A stretch of 57,477 nt of DNA from Metabacillus mangrovi (GTDB lineage: Bacteria; Bacillota; Bacilli; Bacillales; Bacillaceae): NCBI RefSeq assembly GCF_009711125.1, contig NZ_WMIB01000024.1:1-57477 (forward strand), in the 5' to 3' direction. The position numbers were made by a program, and so were the translations under genes. How positions within the stretch are numbered: position 1 is the stretch's first letter; each line of letters starts with the position of its first letter. Shown piece by piece: positions 54,843 through 57,477 of this stretch. The notes below the pieces were generated by a model that saw only the letters and a list, made by a program, of their open reading frames with translations, made no database searches and was not told where the DNA came from.

Positions 54843-55487
54843 TTAGATGGATCGCACTGCTTCCTCAATGCTGATCTCTCCACTGACTAAGTCAAAAGAG
54901 CGTTTATACGTATGCTTTTCTGTGAGGGAAGCAGCAATCACCTTCGCTACATCTTCTCTTGGAATAGACCCTCTTTCCAGATTTTCTGCTGCCGAAACTT
55001 TACCGGTGCCCGGTTTATTCAAGAGACCGCCCGGACGGATGATTGTGTAATCGAGTCCGCTCCGTTCCAGCTCCTTGTCTGCATAATGCTTTGCAGCATA
55101 ATATGGGAGAAGGTTTTCGTTCCAGTTCTCTCGGTGATGGGCCTGAAGCGCACTGACCATAATGAAGCGCTGAACCCCTTGCTTTTCAGCAGCCTCAATC
55201 AGCTTGCCCGCTCCGTCAAGATCAATCAATAATGTCTTGTCTGATCCTGTACTTCCCCCAGATCCAGCTGCGAAGACAACCGCATCATGACCAATTACAG
55301 CTTTTTCTAAATCGGCTGCCGGAGCTTCCAGATCAGCCAAAACCGTTTCAATTCCTTTTTCTGAAAAGGCATCTGCCTGCTCCTGCTTGCGGACCATCGC
55401 GACCGGTGTATGCTCCCCGCCCTGTTTCAGAATGTCTACAAGCTGCTTGCCAATTTGTCCATTTGCTCCTGCGACTAACACTTTCAT
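54843..55487 (-). CDS. NAD(P)-binding epimerase/reductase-like protein (YhfK-like)
   Basis: A 214-residue atypical short-chain dehydrogenase (NmrA/YwnB group), the same length as B. subtilis YhfK. VAGANGQIGKQLVDIL binds the dinucleotide; YYAAKHYADKELE carries YxxxK. Substrate unknown. GAAAGGGGAT precedes the ATG. Upstream of the DUF1540 gene with a 63-bp gap, so the two may share a transcript. Confidence 0.88.
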   Translation of the reverse strand: MKVLVAGANGQIGKQLVDILKQGGEHTPVAMVRKQEQADAFSEKGIETVLADLEAPAADLEKAVIGHDAVVFAAGSGGSTGSDKTLLIDLDGAGKLIEAAEKQGVQRFIMVSALQAHHRENWNENLLPYYAAKHYADKELERSGLDYTIIRPGGLLNKPGTGKVSAAENLERGSIPREDVAKVIAASLTEKHTYKRSFDLVSGEISIEEAVRSI

Positions 55488-55582
55488 GATTCAGATCCCC
55501 TTTCAATTTCTTCGTTTAATATATTGTTTCAAAAACCGTTTCGCAATTCAATTAAGCTGTTTGACCGAACGTGCTTTAGCAT

Positions 55583-55614
55583 AAAAAAGCACCCGGTTCC
55601 ACCAGGTGCTTTCT
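55583..55614. terminator. Bidirectional terminator upstream of SH3 protein 3' end
   Basis: Stem AAGCACCCGG / CCAGGTGCTT (one mismatch) with T-run on the minus strand for the SH3 gene. Confidence 0.75.
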
Positions 55615-55619
55615 TTGTT

Positions 55620-56576
55620 CTATAATTCTGCTGAGCGAATCCAGCCTGCTTTTCCGTCCGAGAGCTGCAGTCTCAGCCAGAATTCGCTCCCATCGTAAAA
55701 CTGGCCGATTGGTTCAGCCAGCATTCCTGCTTTCAGCTTCCCGGCTGCAGGATAGGAATTTGAAGCCCCCTCACGGATGACTGCCCCGTTTGAAAACTCT
55801 TTGATCAAAACAGGTTCATGGGCATCTTCTGTTTTTACACTCGTATAATTGACCCAGCCTTCACGGAGTTCCCCGTTCTCCCTATACTGTATCTTATACC
55901 TTGCCGGATCCGGAAAAGGGAAGTACTGTGCTTTAATGGTCACCGGAGTTTCATAGTTGAGAACCCCAGTTTGCGAGGAAAGAAACGCGTCTTTGTATAC
56001 TGCAGCTGACTTCGCAATGATCATTGACTTAAAAGCTGTCTTTTCTTTCGGAAGCGTTAGATCCTCCAGCTTAATCCAGCCATTCGAGTACTGCGCACCC
56101 TCTGTCTTTTCATAGGAAAGATTGTTATTGGCCTCTACCCAGCGGGTTCCATCGCTTGTCTCTTTTTGATTAACAAACAGAGTATGCCATTGCGGAAGCG
56201 CAAATTTGATTTCACCGTCTTCACTCGGCTCGTAGCGGGTCACGGTATCCTTTATCGGCAGAACCTCAAGCGCTTCAATTCCAACTGGCTTTACCTCATT
56301 TTCTAAAATCCAGCCCGTAACTTCAGAAGTCCTGATTTTCACCCAATCTTCGCCCGCTGCATTTGTTTTCTCTTCCAGAATTAAAAACTCTTCATACCCG
56401 TCTAATTCCAAGGCTTTCCGATTCTCGGCAGAGGCCCCGGTATGTACATCCGTCCCATCTGCGGCAGCTCTGCCAAAGTAAGCCGAACCCGCATCCACCG
56501 TCACAGCATTCGTTGTCCCTGAAGCAAAACACAAAACAAGCAAAGCCGCACAAAAAGTACTGAACACCCTCTTCAT
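55620..56576 (-). CDS. Secreted SH3-domain (SH3b) repeat protein
   Basis: A 318-residue exported protein. A signal peptide (MKRVFSTFCAALLVLCFASG) is followed by several SH3b-like segments, each ending in a Gly-Trp-Ile/Val pattern (GWILENEV, NGWIKLEDL, EGWVNYTSV, AGWIRSAEL), giving about four repeats. No enzyme domain, so a cell-wall binding or scaffolding role is likely. ATG 56576 with AGGAGG 11 bases upstream is preferred over ATG 56597, which overlaps that site. Confidence 0.82.
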   Translation of the reverse strand: MKRVFSTFCAALLVLCFASGTTNAVTVDAGSAYFGRAAADGTDVHTGASAENRKALELDGYEEFLILEEKTNAAGEDWVKIRTSEVTGWILENEVKPVGIEALEVLPIKDTVTRYEPSEDGEIKFALPQWHTLFVNQKETSDGTRWVEANNNLSYEKTEGAQYSNGWIKLEDLTLPKEKTAFKSMIIAKSAAVYKDAFLSSQTGVLNYETPVTIKAQYFPFPDPARYKIQYRENGELREGWVNYTSVKTEDAHEPVLIKEFSNGAVIREGASNSYPAAGKLKAGMLAEPIGQFYDGSEFWLRLQLSDGKAGWIRSAEL

Positions 56577-56613
56577 TCTTTGACAAACCCTCCTCATCTG
56601 ACTTGTTCGTAAC

Positions 56614-56630
56614 CTTACTGTAACACATTC
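56614..56630 (-). promoter_or_regulatory. WalR-box-like site upstream of SH3 gene
   Basis: TGTTAC, 5 bases, GGTTAC on the minus strand, 38-54 bp before the start. One mismatch from the TGTWAH-N5-TGTWAH WalR half-site pair as I remember it. Function tentative. Confidence 0.35.
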
Positions 56631-56678
56631 GTAATATTAAACCCAATTAAATTCCTAATCTAGGATAAAACATGAGTA

Positions 56679-56712
56679 AAGACTCAGATACGCGGAATTC
56701 TATGAGTCTTTC
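56679..56712. other. Hairpin between array B and SH3 gene
   Basis: Nine-bp perfect stem AAAGACTCA / TGAGTCTTT around a 16-base loop, 35-40 bp before the first core of array B. Might end minus-strand transcripts of the array, though the T-run is short. Confidence 0.5.
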
Positions 56713-56751
56713 CGATTACGTTTTCCCTATGAGGTGAAGGGAAAATTGCCA

Positions 56752-57477
56752 TTTGTCCGTCCAACGCACTTAATTGGCCGTTGGTAACGCGAATCTGGCC
56801 GTTACTCCACTTTATTTGTCCGTGCTGCTCGGTAATTTGTCCGTTCTAATTTATTTGGCCGTTCACCGCACTTATTTGGCCATTGGCTACGTGAATCTGG
56901 CCGTTGCTCCACTCTATTTGTCCGTGTGGCTCAGTAATTTAGCCGTTCCGGTTTATTTGTCCGTTCGCCCCACTTATTTGGCCGTTGGCTACGTGATTCT
57001 GGCCGTTACTCCCCTTTATTTGTCCGTTAAGCGCAGTAATTTGTCCGTTCCAATTTATTTGTCCATTCATCGCATTTATTGGGCCGTTGGCTACATGATT
57101 CTGGCCGTTACTCCACTTTATTTGTCCGTGCGGCTCGGTAATTTGGCCGTTCCAATTTATTTGGCCGTTCACCGCACTTATTTGTCCGCTGGCTACATGA
57201 TTCTGGCCGTTACTCCACTTTATTTGTCCGTGCGGCTCGGTAATTTGGCCGTTCCAATTTATTTGTCCCCTCACTGCACTTATTTGGCCGTCGGCTACAT
57301 GATTCTGGCCGTTACTCCCCTTTATTTGTCCGTTAAGCGCAGTAATTTGTCCGTGCCAATTTATTTGTCCATTCACCGCACTTATTTGGCCGTTGGCTAC
57401 GTGATTCTGGCCGTTACTCCCCTTTATTTGTCCGTTAAGCGCAGTAATTTGTCCGTTCCAATTTATTTGTCCATTCA
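56752..57477. repeat. Array B: 36+ G[TG]CCGT cores at 21-bp (18-bp) steps
   Basis: The core TTTGKCCGTT (K = T or G; CTGG in one type) appears 36 times with its CC at 56757, 56778, 56799, 56820, 56841, 56859 and so on to 57471. Steps are 21,21,21,21,18 repeated exactly seven times (714 bp = 7 x 102). Five unit types recur in fixed order; the types differ in their 8-10 bp between cores. Two sub-haplotypes of the 102-bp unit exist (ACTCCAC with GCGGCTCGG, or ACTCCCC with TTAAGCGCAG). It runs off the window. The minus strand is open over most of it, reading GQI repeats; one unit carries a stop. Confidence 0.92.

Noticed and set aside
56939-57376. Minus-strand open frame of 145 codons with GQI repeats over array B
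   Set aside because: No start signal, broken by a stop in one repeat unit, and explained by the array core. Could be part of a longer gene beyond the window, which cannot be judged.
52766-57477. CRISPR or guide-RNA type arrays
   Set aside because: The invariant core is only 6-8 bp, inter-core sequences recur instead of being unique, and no cas or related nuclease gene is seen. Dual-guide TIGR-type arrays were also considered but no Tas-like protein is present.

Overview
The window looks like a chromosomal segment of a Bacillaceae bacterium (Bacillus or a close relative) that is not in the B. cereus group. The complete rsbR-S-T-U-V-W-sigB-rsbX module, the tiny cortex gene cmpA, S-box (SAM) riboswitch use and the gene order tRNA cluster / SprT-like / cmpA / tex / sigB operon / ndoA-ndoAI / alr / ydcC / acpS / rhomboid / ydbT-ydbS / cshA / murF / ddl / ydbP all match, from memory, the dal (alr) region of B. 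subtilis read in reverse.

Layout. 1-800: five tRNA genes (Gln, Val, Glu, Ser, Asn, all minus) interrupted by a 148-bp tandem repeat. 0.9-21.2 kb: conserved core genes, mostly minus, for protein quality control, general stress response, toxin-antitoxin, D-alanine and peptidoglycan precursor synthesis, CoA/ACP chemistry and RNA helicase. 21.4-24.5 kb: a SAM-riboswitch operon (ATP-grasp enzyme, flavin monooxygenase, MsrA) that looks like sulfur/methionine metabolism. 24.7-27.3 kb: Rieske-FAD oxidoreductase and the ohrR-ohr peroxide system. 27.4-30.7 kb: an AT-rich ABC exporter island with a degenerate small ORF in front. 31-33.5 kb: methyltransferase, NDH-2-like flavoprotein and a membrane protein. 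33.6-43.6 kb: a ten-gene tellurite/stress (Ter) operon containing three TerD proteins, a proposed nucleoside-like biosynthetic branch (C-C lyase, two PRTase-type proteins, HAD phosphatase), YceG, TelA and a vWA protein. 44.3-48.8 kb: potABCD polyamine transporter with an XRE-cupin regulator. 48.9-56.6 kb: small stress and housekeeping genes, a short-chain fatty acid transporter, a DUF1540 gene, a YhfK-like protein and a secreted SH3 protein.

Non-coding structure is rich. The most unusual elements are two motif arrays at 52766-53116 and 56752-57477 (the second runs off the window). Each repeats a short invariant core (CGTGCC in one, G[T/G]CCGT in the other) at exact 21-bp steps, with an occasional 18-bp step, giving a 102-bp super-unit in both, although the sequences are different. 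Other signals are a near-consensus sigma-B promoter inside the sigB operon, an exact sigma-W-type promoter before ydbST, twin GNRA-tetraloop hairpins in the cshA leader, a long hairpin that buries the ribosome binding site of the DUF1540 gene, a dispersed repeat family at 11.0, 30.8 and 43.8 kb, and a MITE-like element at 24.5 kb.

All family names come from reading the proteins and from memory; no database search was run. Start codons were moved downstream of the longest reading frame where a Shine-Dalgarno sequence or family length favoured it.
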